The position numbers were made by a program, and so were the translations under genes. Under the pieces are notes generated by a model. It made no database searches. It saw only the letters and a list, made by a program, of their open reading frames with translations, and was not told where the DNA came from. A stretch of 51,017 nt of DNA from an uncultured Bacteroidota bacterium (GTDB taxonomy: Bacteria; Bacteroidota; Bacteroidia; UKL13-3): contig CAISCU010000028.1 of the NCBI GenBank assembly GCA_903883965.1, positions 1 to 51,017 on the forward strand. The letters are read 5' to 3'. Below are positions 7,971 through 17,042 of this stretch, piece by piece. Each line of letters starts with the position of its first letter. The stretch's first letter is position 1.

Positions 7971-8789
7971 TTGTTTTGTTGCAGCATTTTTTTGTGTTCG
8001 TACTTTGTCTATGAACCAGCCCCATTTGTTAAAATACAAGAAGGCTGATTGAATATGGTAAAAAAGCAATTTATTGAACTTGTATGAACCTTTTTCGTAG
8101 GCATGAACAATTTGTACTTCTGGGTAATATACGGTTCGGTAATGCATGCCTATTCGCCTACACAAATCGGTATCTTCTAAGTACATGAAAAACCTAGGGT
8201 CAAAAACACCAACTTTTTTTAAGGCTTCAGTTCTCATAAACATGAAACAACCCGATAAATTTGGCACATCCATGGTTTGGGAATAATTGAGTTGTCGGCA
8301 CTCATACGCATCCATTTGTTTTTTGAATATTTTTTTAAGGATACCAGGCAAAAATCTTCTTCCCAATAAATCAAATGGGGTGGGCAACAATTTACACAGG
8401 TATTGCAATTGGCCATTTGGGTATAAAACTTGTGGCATTAACAAGCCTATTTCAGGCGCTTGTTCCATCATAGTCAATAATTTCATAATGCCTGAAACCT
8501 CGAATTGAATGTCGGGGTTCAATACCAAATGACAATAGCTATGTTGTGCAATGGCCCATTCTATGGCTATGTTATGACCTTTTCCATAACCATTGTTTGC
8601 TTGCATAAAATGATAGCTGACACAGGGGTCGGAATTTCCCAAAAATTGCAATTGGTTATTTTCCGAATGGTCTATCAAATAGAGGTGTTTTGAACAAGGC
8701 AATTCTGCAAATGCAGTGATTATTGTTTGAATGGCATTGGGCTTGCTGTGGTATAAAACCAAAGATGCCGAGAGTTTAATGGCGGTCAT
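7956..8789 (-). CDS. Glycosyltransferase family 2, rhamnosyltransferase-like
   Basis: A 277-residue GT-A glycosyltransferase of the WbbL/rhamnosyltransferase kind. Features are the nucleotide-sugar motif LVLNPDIQFE in place of a classical DxD, the NNGYGKGHNIAI segment, LSGCFMFMRTEALKKVG and the acceptor/catalytic motif FFMYLEDTDLCRRIG. It is the last gene of the polysaccharide operon. Its start lies inside the end of the upstream GT4 gene (14-nt overlap) and its end overlaps the convergent acyltransferase. Donor and linkage cannot be told from sequence. Confidence 0.9.
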   Translation of the reverse strand: MTAIKLSASLVLYHSKPNAIQTIITAFAELPCSKHLYLIDHSENNQLQFLGNSDPCVSYHFMQANNGYGKGHNIAIEWAIAQHSYCHLVLNPDIQFEVSGIMKLLTMMEQAPEIGLLMPQVLYPNGQLQYLCKLLPTPFDLLGRRFLPGILKKIFKKQMDAYECRQLNYSQTMDVPNLSGCFMFMRTEALKKVGVFDPRFFMYLEDTDLCRRIGMHYRTVYYPEVQIVHAYEKGSYKFNKLLFYHIQSAFLYFNKWGWFIDKVRTQKNAATKQLTHS

Positions 8790-9867
8790 GGCTACTAGTC
8801 ATTTCTTGGTAAACCTCTTGATAAGCTGCGGTCATGAGCGCTGCAGTCTGCACCAAATAAGAGGCTTGATAAGGCTGAAACTGATTGAATAAAGCAATCA
8901 ATTGGTCTATTTCGTTTAATTGAAATAACTGAATGCCTTGTTGGTTATTGGCTTCTGATTGCAATTCAAGGTGTGCTGGTATATTGCTCAAAAAACAGGG
9001 CAATTGAACAGACATGGCTTCTAATACAGACAACGGCAAGCCCTCCGAAACAGAAGCTGAAACAAAAGCATCAGCTGCCATTAGCCATTGAGCAACCTGG
9101 TTTTGTTGACCTGCAAAAATCACATTTGAACTTTGTTGGTATTTCATTTTATAAGCCGAAAGTTCAGGGCCAGTTCCTAATATTACCAAATAGGCTGATT
9201 GAGCCTGTTGAGATTGCAAGAAAGCATCAATGATAAATGCCACATTTTTTCTCTTACTCAGTGCCCCTACTACTATAAAATGATGGGCATTGGGGTTCCA
9301 ATTGAGTGCTTTTTTATATTGGTTTTTTTCTGAAAAATGAATTGTTGCACTTGCAGGAATACCATTTTGAATGGCTTGAAGATTTAAATTTGGAAACAAC
9401 TGACTCAAATGCTTTGCTACGGCAATGGTTTTGTGCATGAATGAAAGCCCTTTTAATTCCTTTTGTGCTATGTATCTTCCTATTATTTTTCCGTAAGTAT
9501 CTACATAATTTTCAAAAACATTGCTCGATAAAACACCTATGGTTTTGTATTGCTTAGAAAAATAACGACCCATTAAATAGCTGGGCCTGTATGTAAAGGT
9601 TTGAATTAAATGGGGGTTAATGGTTGCCAATTCCAGCTTGAGTTTTTTAACAATTCTTGATTCAAGGGTCCATTTATTGCAATGAATTTGATGAATTTGA
9701 ATGCCCATTTTTGCTAGAGTAGGTAAATCTGAATTTGATTTCTCATCCGACAAACACAACACTATAGGTTCAAATTGTGTCCTGTCTAAATGTTGTAAAA
9801 TACTTTTAAGGTGATTGGTGATGCCTCCCTTTTCTAATGTGGATTGCACATATAAGATTCTAATCAT
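8776..9867 (-). CDS. Glycosyltransferase family 4 (GT-B)
   Basis: A 363-residue retaining GT-B glycosyltransferase. The N-terminus opens with LYVQSTLEKGGITNHLKSIL, the usual acceptor-domain start. The C-terminal donor domain has VGALSKRKNVAFIIDAF and the EX7E-type motif in FVSASVSEGLPLSVLEAMS, where the two Glu residues bind the nucleotide sugar. It should add one sugar to the lipid-linked repeat unit on the cytoplasmic face. It overlaps the gene before it by 8 nt and the gene after it by 14 nt. Confidence 0.9.
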   Translation of the reverse strand: MIRILYVQSTLEKGGITNHLKSILQHLDRTQFEPIVLCLSDEKSNSDLPTLAKMGIQIHQIHCNKWTLESRIVKKLKLELATINPHLIQTFTYRPSYLMGRYFSKQYKTIGVLSSNVFENYVDTYGKIIGRYIAQKELKGLSFMHKTIAVAKHLSQLFPNLNLQAIQNGIPASATIHFSEKNQYKKALNWNPNAHHFIVVGALSKRKNVAFIIDAFLQSQQAQSAYLVILGTGPELSAYKMKYQQSSNVIFAGQQNQVAQWLMAADAFVSASVSEGLPLSVLEAMSVQLPCFLSNIPAHLELQSEANNQQGIQLFQLNEIDQLIALFNQFQPYQASYLVQTAALMTAAYQEVYQEMTSSHDRH

Positions 9868-10783
9868 GAGCTGTAGGCTTTAGCTGAAAATACAACAGCA
9901 GCGTTCTTTTATAAATAAACCGGATCCATTTATTGGCATTGAGTTGGTATTGTATATAGGCACTGATATTTGCCCATGACTTTTTTCTATGCACAAGGTA
10001 ATCCAATAGGGCAACATTTTGTGCAATATTGGATTGGTATATCAAAGGCATATTGGCTTTTAATTCTTCCCAAAGTGCAATGCTGCAGGCATACAAACCC
10101 TTCACATTGTTTCCAAAATTACTTGCATGCAAATAAGCCTGATAGGCTTTTACACCAATGTATTTAGCATTTAAATCTGGGTTATTGGCAAACAATTCAA
10201 TCCAAAAAAAACGGTCGTCACAACCTTTGTTGCATATAGCAGTTCGGAATCTGGTATGGCCAATGAAGTGTTTTTTAAGCATAACTTGCCCGGGTGAACG
10301 GATAAAATCATCTAGAATGAGGTGTTTGGTATTGAGTGTAGGTGCTAAGAAATAGATGGCATGTGCGAGGTTGTTTTCGTAAATGAATTCTCCGTTGAAC
10401 AATATAAAATCAACTGATTCTTTTAAAAGGGGTTCCGTATAAATAAAAGGTAAAATACAATCGTCTTGGTCAATAAAATGAATCCATTGACCTGTTGCCA
10501 ATTCCAATCCTATGTTGCGTGATTGGGCTACTCCGCTGTTTTTAGAATTATGAATAGCCTGAAAACCAACTTGTTCCTTGAAAGAATGAAAACGTTTTAC
10601 CAGTAAGGCTTGTATGGTTTCAGGATTTGTTTCAGGTGAATCAATAATGACAATTATTTCAAATTGATGAACCGATTGTTGAATGGCCTTTTCTATGCTA
10701 TTCATTAACCTTTCTAGAAAATGAATTTTTTCATAAAAGGGTACAACAATAGAAATTTTCATAGGTTGCATTATTTGAGCCAT
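9860..10783 (-). CDS. Glycosyltransferase family 2
   Basis: A 307-residue inverting GT-A glycosyltransferase. It opens with ISIVVPFYEKIHFLERLMNS, has the conserved Asp in EIIVIIDSPETNPETI, then NSGVAQSRNIGLELATG and the DxD-type metal site in IHFIDQDDCIL (about residues 117-127). A C-terminal amphipathic or basic tail (YKRTLLLYFQLK) may hold it at the membrane. It sits between the flippase gene (13-nt overlap) and the GT4 gene (8-nt overlap), consistent with assembling the repeat unit. The sugar is not predictable. Confidence 0.9.
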   Translation of the reverse strand: MAQIMQPMKISIVVPFYEKIHFLERLMNSIEKAIQQSVHQFEIIVIIDSPETNPETIQALLVKRFHSFKEQVGFQAIHNSKNSGVAQSRNIGLELATGQWIHFIDQDDCILPFIYTEPLLKESVDFILFNGEFIYENNLAHAIYFLAPTLNTKHLILDDFIRSPGQVMLKKHFIGHTRFRTAICNKGCDDRFFWIELFANNPDLNAKYIGVKAYQAYLHASNFGNNVKGLYACSIALWEELKANMPLIYQSNIAQNVALLDYLVHRKKSWANISAYIQYQLNANKWIRFIYKRTLLLYFQLKPTAHD

Positions 10784-12141
10784 ACTCCTTTGGCTTTATT
10801 TTGAACAATCAAATGGTATTGAATGGCGCTCAATATTGTTCCAGGCAATAGGCATATACAAGCCGATAACATGATACCTTCAATACCCATTAAATAATGC
10901 CTGCATAAATAAATAGAAAGAGGTATATGAAACAATATCATAAACAAGGCGCAATACAACTGAATTCTTAATTTATCTAATGCGTTGTTAAACTGGTTAA
11001 ACAAATTTCCAAAATTGCTGAGCATGACAAAAATAGCAAAGTAGATAGTTAACTTGTAATCATACACAATTGGCGTTTTGATCCATATATTCAGCACCAT
11101 CGGGAATATAAAAACCATTAAGCACAATCCAATCGAAACCATTAGCCAAGTATACATGAGGTTTTTAACCGACTTTTGAATCCATAGTAATTCTTGTTTG
11201 TGAAAGGCCTCACTGAAACTGGTCCAAAATGGCACAATCACAATTGCAAAACCTAACAATGGAATAGAAAAATATTTACTCACTATGGTATAAACAGTAA
11301 CTTCAGCTGGGTCAAACAACCGGGCAATTAACAATTGGTTTACTACCAAAATGAACATGCCTGCCAATTGCAAAATAAAAAATTGAATGCCCTTGTTAAA
11401 TAACTGTCCACTGAGGTTAAAATCTACCATTTTCAATGAAGGCTTAAACGCTTTTAAAGTACTTGCAAACAATATAACGCTCGCAATTAATAACACTAAA
11501 ACCGGAATTGCAGTATTGATAATGCCAACCAACACAATGTCTACAGGTGCAAATTGAATGGCAAAATAAGTAGCGAATAAGATACCTAATGAAGATAGCA
11601 ATTCAATAAAATTACTGATTCTAATTTTATGATAGGCAATTAAGGTTGTTGTAATTACAGACAATACCAATTTTAAAGCCAGCATTAAAACAGTCAATTG
11701 CACCAAAGTATCAATGGTTGTAGCTTTAATATTTGTATTGAATAATTGATTCCAATCAATGACAGTTCTAAAACTATAAAACACAAGTAATACTATAAGT
11801 ACGAGGAGTGAAATAATCGCATAAGTTGTACTCAAATAAATGCGTGCACTCAGGTAATCTTCCTGTGTAACCGATTGCGTAAATTTATTTCTCAGACCAT
11901 TTGCCAATCCAATATCAAAAAAATAAAACCAAGTGGTTAGAGAAGATACTGTTAACCATACTCCATAATTGGTTTGGCTTAATAAGGTTAAGTTGAGTGG
12001 AACCAATGCCAATCCTATAACTGCAATACCCAATTTAATAAAAAATGAATATACAATATTCCGAAACAACTCCAGGTTTCTATTGCCCGTGCTCCGCAAT
12101 AAACTTGTTAGTTTATTTGGTATTGAAAACTTGCTACTCAT
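10771..12141 (-). CDS. Wzx-like polysaccharide flippase
   Basis: A 456-residue polytopic membrane protein of the polysaccharide transporter (MOP/MATE-like) superfamily. About twelve to fourteen hydrophobic helices are seen, including the opening FRNIVYSFFIKLGIAVIGLALV and the characteristic GVWLTVSSLTTWFYFFDIGLANGLRNKF. It should flip undecaprenyl-linked repeat units to the periplasmic face. The ATG at 12141 was chosen because it gives an 8-nt overlap with the polymerase gene, like its neighbours. An in-frame ATG at 12195 would add 18 residues (giving 474). Confidence 0.87.
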   Translation of the reverse strand: MSSKFSIPNKLTSLLRSTGNRNLELFRNIVYSFFIKLGIAVIGLALVPLNLTLLSQTNYGVWLTVSSLTTWFYFFDIGLANGLRNKFTQSVTQEDYLSARIYLSTTYAIISLLVLIVLLVFYSFRTVIDWNQLFNTNIKATTIDTLVQLTVLMLALKLVLSVITTTLIAYHKIRISNFIELLSSLGILFATYFAIQFAPVDIVLVGIINTAIPVLVLLIASVILFASTLKAFKPSLKMVDFNLSGQLFNKGIQFFILQLAGMFILVVNQLLIARLFDPAEVTVYTIVSKYFSIPLLGFAIVIVPFWTSFSEAFHKQELLWIQKSVKNLMYTWLMVSIGLCLMVFIFPMVLNIWIKTPIVYDYKLTIYFAIFVMLSNFGNLFNQFNNALDKLRIQLYCALFMILFHIPLSIYLCRHYLMGIEGIMLSACICLLPGTILSAIQYHLIVQNKAKGVWLK

Positions 12142-13396
12142 GCTTGTGCAAATTGAGTGTGTTGGAGTTTGATTGACTAGCCAACCAACAAGCATCTACA
12201 ACAAACAGGGTGAAATAATGAATGGGGTAATAAACCGGATTGGATAACAAAAAGAGTTGAATTGACAACATGATCATTAATGGCCAAAGCTGCTGTGTAA
12301 TGGCTCTTTTTGTAGCTATCCACAAAAAATAAAAAAACAACAAGGCCCCAATGCCATACTGACAATATAAGAAAACAAAACTGTTGTGAGGAAATGGAAT
12401 TTGTACCTGAACATAGTTTGACCATTCATTTTCAAACAAAAACAGGCCCGTTCCATATAAATAAAAATGGTTCTTGATATATGTTAAACCAGCTGTCATA
12501 GCACTACTTCTTTCTAGGTCGCTATTGATAGATTTTGGATTTTCAGAATCAAACAACACCCTCGCTAAAGAAGAATCAGGATTTTGCAATAAATACTGGT
12601 AAATAACTGGTGAAAAGGCCAGTAATAACAATATGAATACAGACAGTACAAGCAACATGCGCTTGACCCCTAGTATTTTAACCAAATTGGGAAGGAAATA
12701 TGCACACAATACTATAAACAATAAAATACCTTGCCTAGAACCCGATAATTCAACCAAATACAATATGGTTACTACTACAAATAAAACCAAGCCCATTTGC
12801 TTTTTATTGGGCAATTGGGGCATGAATTTCAATACTAAAAACCCCAATATAACAACCGCATTTGAATACGCATTGGCATCGGCAAATGTACCTCCTACCC
12901 TCAACATTGTTTTAGATACATTCTCTGAAAGCAACAAAGCAAACAAAAAAGGGTCTAGCATTTCTACAATGCCTTCAATCAATAAAATTATAAAACATAC
13001 CAAAGACAATTTAAAAATAAAGGCTGTTAAATGTGCTTTGTCTTGGTATAAAAAAGCTGTCCAACTGAAATAAATTGAGTAGATTAGAATGCGAATGCTG
13101 TCGTTGATTTTTAATTCAATTTTATTCTCAGCCAAAGCCAGTTGAATGAGCAACAAAAAAATAGAAAAAACAATATAAAAGAAAGTGTTCCAATTGTTTA
13201 CCAAATTCACAAATATGCTTCTGTCAAATCGGTCAATCATAAAATAAGTGGCTACTCCCAAACACAGTATCAAAACAGGGAAATAAGGCATTTTAAATAT
13301 GCCTGTCAGCAAATACAAGTTTAGTAACAATATGGCTCCAATTGAAAAATGGAGTTTTCTCTCTACAATTTGTTTGTTATCAATTGCTTGTTGCAT
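12134..13396 (-). CDS. Wzy-like O-antigen polymerase/ligase family protein
   Basis: A 420-residue membrane protein with about ten to eleven helices. The Wzy_C region is recognisable by SGSRQGILLFIV followed by a long periplasmic loop and PFPHNSFVFLYCQYGIG, the hallmark of O-antigen polymerases and WaaL ligases. Between Wzx and Wzz in a single operon, polymerase is the more likely role. It overlaps wzz by 17 nt and wzx by 8 nt. Ligase cannot be excluded from sequence alone. Confidence 0.85.
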   Translation of the reverse strand: MQQAIDNKQIVERKLHFSIGAILLLNLYLLTGIFKMPYFPVLILCLGVATYFMIDRFDRSIFVNLVNNWNTFFYIVFSIFLLLIQLALAENKIELKINDSIRILIYSIYFSWTAFLYQDKAHLTAFIFKLSLVCFIILLIEGIVEMLDPFLFALLLSENVSKTMLRVGGTFADANAYSNAVVILGFLVLKFMPQLPNKKQMGLVLFVVVTILYLVELSGSRQGILLFIVLCAYFLPNLVKILGVKRMLLVLSVFILLLLAFSPVIYQYLLQNPDSSLARVLFDSENPKSINSDLERSSAMTAGLTYIKNHFYLYGTGLFLFENEWSNYVQVQIPFPHNSFVFLYCQYGIGALLFFYFLWIATKRAITQQLWPLMIMLSIQLFLLSNPVYYPIHYFTLFVVDACWLASQSNSNTLNLHKHE

Positions 13397-14441
13397 CTGA
13401 TTTGTATTTGAATACCAACCAGGTTGTAAAACCCATCACTGCTATAAATAATGCGATCAAACTACTTATTAATGGAAACAACACCAATGAATACTCATTC
13501 TTCTTGAGTGGCAACTGCGGATAATCAACCAATTCAAACACAGGTTTCTGTTGATTTAAATTGAACCTAGCTACTTCTCTGTTTTTTAACAATTCTGCAT
13601 ACAAAGTATTGAGAATTTCACCTGAACGTCTGAGTTGGGTTTCATTGATTCTACCAGAAACCCTTACCATACCAATAGATTCATCAATGGCCCTGGCTTT
13701 ACTTTTATCTATGTTTGAAACCAATTGCTCTACTGAATCTACTTTATATTCTATTAAATCAACCAATTCCTGTTGTTGGTTGGTCATGGCTTTTAGGTAA
13801 AACTTAGTTAATTCTTGGTACATCGAAACCAAAAAAGCCCTTGCCAATGCTTCTTCTTTGTGTTTAAATGTTAACTCTATAATTCCAGATGAAGTATTAC
13901 CTACAAAAGTTGTCGCTTTCTTTTTAACAGACTCTACTTGTAAATAATTGGGCTTTGTAATGATTTCTAAAATGGCATTGATTGCAAAATTTTCTTGGTA
14001 ATTGAGCTTGTTGAGGTCTGTATGAACAAATCCGCTGAACCCTTGCATTTCTGGTGTTTTTTCGAATAATTTGTTCAATTTGTGGTAGGCTATAAATTCA
14101 TTAGCAATCAATAATTTTCCGGGCATGCTGTCCAAAAGTGCTTGTCCACATATTTTACGAGAATTGCTCAAAAATAAAATGCGGTCATCTGTTACACTCA
14201 TTGCATTCACACCTAAAATGCCCAATTGTGAGGTAATGGCACTTAAATAATTACCTGAATTGTTTTTGGCATCATTGATAATGAAACTCAATTTGGCTTC
14301 ATATTTGGGTTTTAAAAACACAGCAAGTGCAAAGCCAATTAACAATCCAAACAAAAGCCCTGCATACAAGAATTTGCGTTTTTGCACCAATTGCTTCCAC
14401 CAATTGATTATGAATGCATCAGTTTGAGATTTGGTTTGCAT
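13380..14441 (-). CDS. Wzz-like chain-length determinant protein
   Basis: A 353-residue inner-membrane polysaccharide co-polymerase. A short cytosolic start (about 15-30, WWKQLVQKRKFLYAG) leads into one membrane helix. A long periplasmic part follows, with coiled-coil-like helices (QQELVDLIEYKVDSVEQLVSNI), then the closing proline-rich segment DYPQLPLKKNE and a second helix. No tyrosine-kinase domain follows, and no separate BY-kinase is in the locus. It starts on the last base of the wza-like stop codon (TAATG) and overlaps the polymerase gene by 17 nt. Confidence 0.88.
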   Translation of the reverse strand: MQTKSQTDAFIINWWKQLVQKRKFLYAGLLFGLLIGFALAVFLKPKYEAKLSFIINDAKNNSGNYLSAITSQLGILGVNAMSVTDDRILFLSNSRKICGQALLDSMPGKLLIANEFIAYHKLNKLFEKTPEMQGFSGFVHTDLNKLNYQENFAINAILEIITKPNYLQVESVKKKATTFVGNTSSGIIELTFKHKEEALARAFLVSMYQELTKFYLKAMTNQQQELVDLIEYKVDSVEQLVSNIDKSKARAIDESIGMVRVSGRINETQLRRSGEILNTLYAELLKNREVARFNLNQQKPVFELVDYPQLPLKKNEYSLVLFPLISSLIALFIAVMGFTTWLVFKYKSDATSN

Positions 14442-16903
14442 TATTTAATAAAATTTAAAATGAGTACCATTAAAGTTGTCATAGATGTAGTAATTGAAAT
14501 GGCTTCAACTGTAGTTAAAGTCTTTCGTTCAGGTTTAGATGGTACTATTATTTCTGAACCTGGTTGCACTTTAGGATAACACCTAAAGAACAAATAATTT
14601 TTGGTAGACTTTGCTGTACCATTTTGGTAAACAACATAGGCCTTTCTTTTTAATGAATTTGAGGTAAATCCACCGGCTTCACTGATGTATTTTTTAAAAC
14701 TTTTGCATTTGTTGTATTTGAGTTGGTTGGGATATAAAACTTGCCCTTTAACAGATACCAATGGATTAAAAGTAGGCACATACAACACATCGTTTTCTGC
14801 CAATACCAAGTCTGCATTTGAACGATTACTACTTAAAATCTTTTTTAAATTTAAACCAATTACATCTTTTTGATTCATTTTGTTCTGCTCTTGGTACAAG
14901 CTATCATCAGTTCCTTTTTTATTTAATTTAAAGAGCGTCATCATAGATTTTTGATCTTTGATACGATCTACTTCTGTGCCAGGCCTGGTTCTTATGAGAA
15001 CTGCTCCTTCTGGAAATGCATTGGCTGTTAAACCTCCAGTTCTTTTCATGATTTCAGAAATTGATTCATTGTTTTTTAACAATGAATAAGTTCCAGGATA
15101 CAAAACCTCTCCTTGAATTGAAATAGATTTCAATGGTTGAAAATTAGATGAACTAAACACATGTATTTGGTCAAATGGTTCTAATTTGAATTGACGCAAA
15201 TCGGCTAAATTATTATTGATTTCAATGGTATTTACCTCTGCAAGTTTGCCTTCTTTTAATTGTTTATTGGCATCTTTTGCCCTTCTTGAAACTTGAATTC
15301 TTTTGGTATCGGCACCTGTTTTAATACCTCCTGCCAACACCAATACATCTTCCAATACCATTTGGGTGCCAAAATCAAAATAACCTGGCATCAATACTTC
15401 ACCGGTTACATATACTTTTTCAGGTACTTTCATTTGCAATTGAGAGGCTACTATTAATTTGTCCTCACGCTTGAGTTGAAAGTTTGCTGACTTCCCAGCC
15501 AAAATAGCTCCAATATTCAAAGAAATAATTTCTTGAGAATTGTCTGGATTTAGCCTATATAAAATAGCTCTGGTTGTGAGTGCATCTTCTTTTAGGCCAC
15601 CTGCATTGTTTAGCAATTCAATAATATTGGGGTTTGATTCCAATGCAAAATAACCTGGACGAAAAACCGCTCCTTCAATTTGAATTCTGTTTTTAAACCT
15701 ATCCAACACCGCATTTACAAAATACGCATCCCCATTTTGAGGCTTAAACACCTGAATTTCTGACTGCTTTATATTTGCAATTGATTTTTGAAGCCCATCA
15801 TTCCTATTGACTTGAATTTGCTCTTTGTAGGCATCAGGCGTGTATCCTCCAGCAAAATTGATTAAATCTTTGAGTGTTTCAGTGGGTTTTAATTCAAACA
15901 AGCCAGGGTGTTTTACCTGACCAGCCAATTGAATTCTACTGATATACGGTTCAACTTTTACAATGTCTTGGTCTTCTAAACGTATATTCCCTTTGGTAGC
16001 ACCAGTCATTAAAAAATCATAAATATCCATAGTGGCTATTTGTCGGCTATTTCTAATTAACTTGATGGTTCTGAAACTGCCATTTTCATTTGGACCTCCA
16101 GCAGCATACAAAGCATTAAAAACTGTAGCCAATGAAGGCATTGTATAGGTACCCGGATTGATAACCTCACCCAACAATACCACTTTAATACTGCGAATAT
16201 TTCCTAGGGTAATGGTTAATTTAGTTTGTCCATTTTGAATACTTGGGTTGTATTTAGACAAGTGTGACTTGATTTTTTTGGTAGCTTGTTCAATAGTGGA
16301 AGCTGCAACAAATACACTCCCAAACATGGGTATTCTGGCTTGTCCATCAGGAGAAATTTTTACACTATAGGTTGCATCTGAATAACCACTCAAATCAATG
16401 ATAATTTCATCATCAGGACCCAATATATAATTCAAAGGAGTTGCTATTTTAAGGTTGGGTTGAAAATTGTACTGTTTGTTTCTAAATAAACTTGCTCCGT
16501 AAATAGTGGAAACCTGAGCCTTATCAGTAATATTGCCTTCTACAATTGGGTCTTGGTTCCAAGTGCGTCCACTGTTAACAATGGCAGACTTAGAATCAGA
16601 GGTAGCAAAAGATTGTTTTTGCAATCGTTGGGCTAATTTTTCAATTTCAGAATCTGTTATCTTGTTTTTAATTAACTCTGCTTTAACCTGTTCCCAATTT
16701 TTGCCATTGTTTTGCATTTCTTCTCCAATTTGTCTGACTTGAAAATCAGACAATTTATCTGCACTAAAACTGGAAGGATTGGCCATGAACAATCCTGAAT
16801 TTTGAGCAATTAGATGAGAAGAAACAACCAGAAACAAGGCTAAAAAAAGCAATATTTGCTTGTAAATAACCCTTTGGATTTTTCTTGTGTATAGTAAGAC
16901 CAT
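14441..16903 (-). CDS. Wza-like outer-membrane polysaccharide exporter, SLBB repeats
   Basis: An 820-residue secreted protein, about twice the length of E. coli Wza. Residues 15-34 form a signal peptide ending in HLIAQ, with no lipobox cysteine. The polysaccharide biosynthesis/export domain begins near residue 160 (LGPDDEIIIDLSGYSDATYSVKI in register). It is followed by at least five SLBB-type beta-grasp units, recognisable by repeats such as LLGEVINPGTYTMPS, LAGQVKHPGLFELKP, IEGAVFRPGYFALE, VTGEVLMPGYFDFG, IQGEVLYPGTYSL and VKGQVLYPNQLKY. A single hydrophobic helix lies at the C-terminus (TTLMVLILNFI). It heads the seven-gene minus-strand operon. Upstream, TTTG (16959-16956) and TATATTGC (16935-16928) are 20 nt apart, a weak promoter candidate. 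Confidence 0.92.
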   Translation of the reverse strand: MVLLYTRKIQRVIYKQILLFLALFLVVSSHLIAQNSGLFMANPSSFSADKLSDFQVRQIGEEMQNNGKNWEQVKAELIKNKITDSEIEKLAQRLQKQSFATSDSKSAIVNSGRTWNQDPIVEGNITDKAQVSTIYGASLFRNKQYNFQPNLKIATPLNYILGPDDEIIIDLSGYSDATYSVKISPDGQARIPMFGSVFVAASTIEQATKKIKSHLSKYNPSIQNGQTKLTITLGNIRSIKVVLLGEVINPGTYTMPSLATVFNALYAAGGPNENGSFRTIKLIRNSRQIATMDIYDFLMTGATKGNIRLEDQDIVKVEPYISRIQLAGQVKHPGLFELKPTETLKDLINFAGGYTPDAYKEQIQVNRNDGLQKSIANIKQSEIQVFKPQNGDAYFVNAVLDRFKNRIQIEGAVFRPGYFALESNPNIIELLNNAGGLKEDALTTRAILYRLNPDNSQEIISLNIGAILAGKSANFQLKREDKLIVASQLQMKVPEKVYVTGEVLMPGYFDFGTQMVLEDVLVLAGGIKTGADTKRIQVSRRAKDANKQLKEGKLAEVNTIEINNNLADLRQFKLEPFDQIHVFSSSNFQPLKSISIQGEVLYPGTYSLLKNNESISEIMKRTGGLTANAFPEGAVLIRTRPGTEVDRIKDQKSMMTLFKLNKKGTDDSLYQEQNKMNQKDVIGLNLKKILSSNRSNADLVLAENDVLYVPTFNPLVSVKGQVLYPNQLKYNKCKSFKKYISEAGGFTSNSLKRKAYVVYQNGTAKSTKNYLFFRCYPKVQPGSEIIVPSKPERKTLTTVEAISITTSMTTLMVLILNFIK

Positions 16904-17042
16904 GTTTGTATATATACTGTAGATTCTGCAATATAATCAAACGGCTATGTACTTTCAAACATGCAACCTAAAAGGGATTTATTTCCACTTGCTCATGTAA
17001 ACAATTCAATTGGTAAAAAAACCTGTTATATTTGTAATTCTA

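Noticed and set aside
12633-13073. A 146-codon plus-strand ORF inside the polymerase gene
   Set aside because: It is antisense to the conserved membrane protein, Asn/Lys/Thr-rich, with no recognisable domain.
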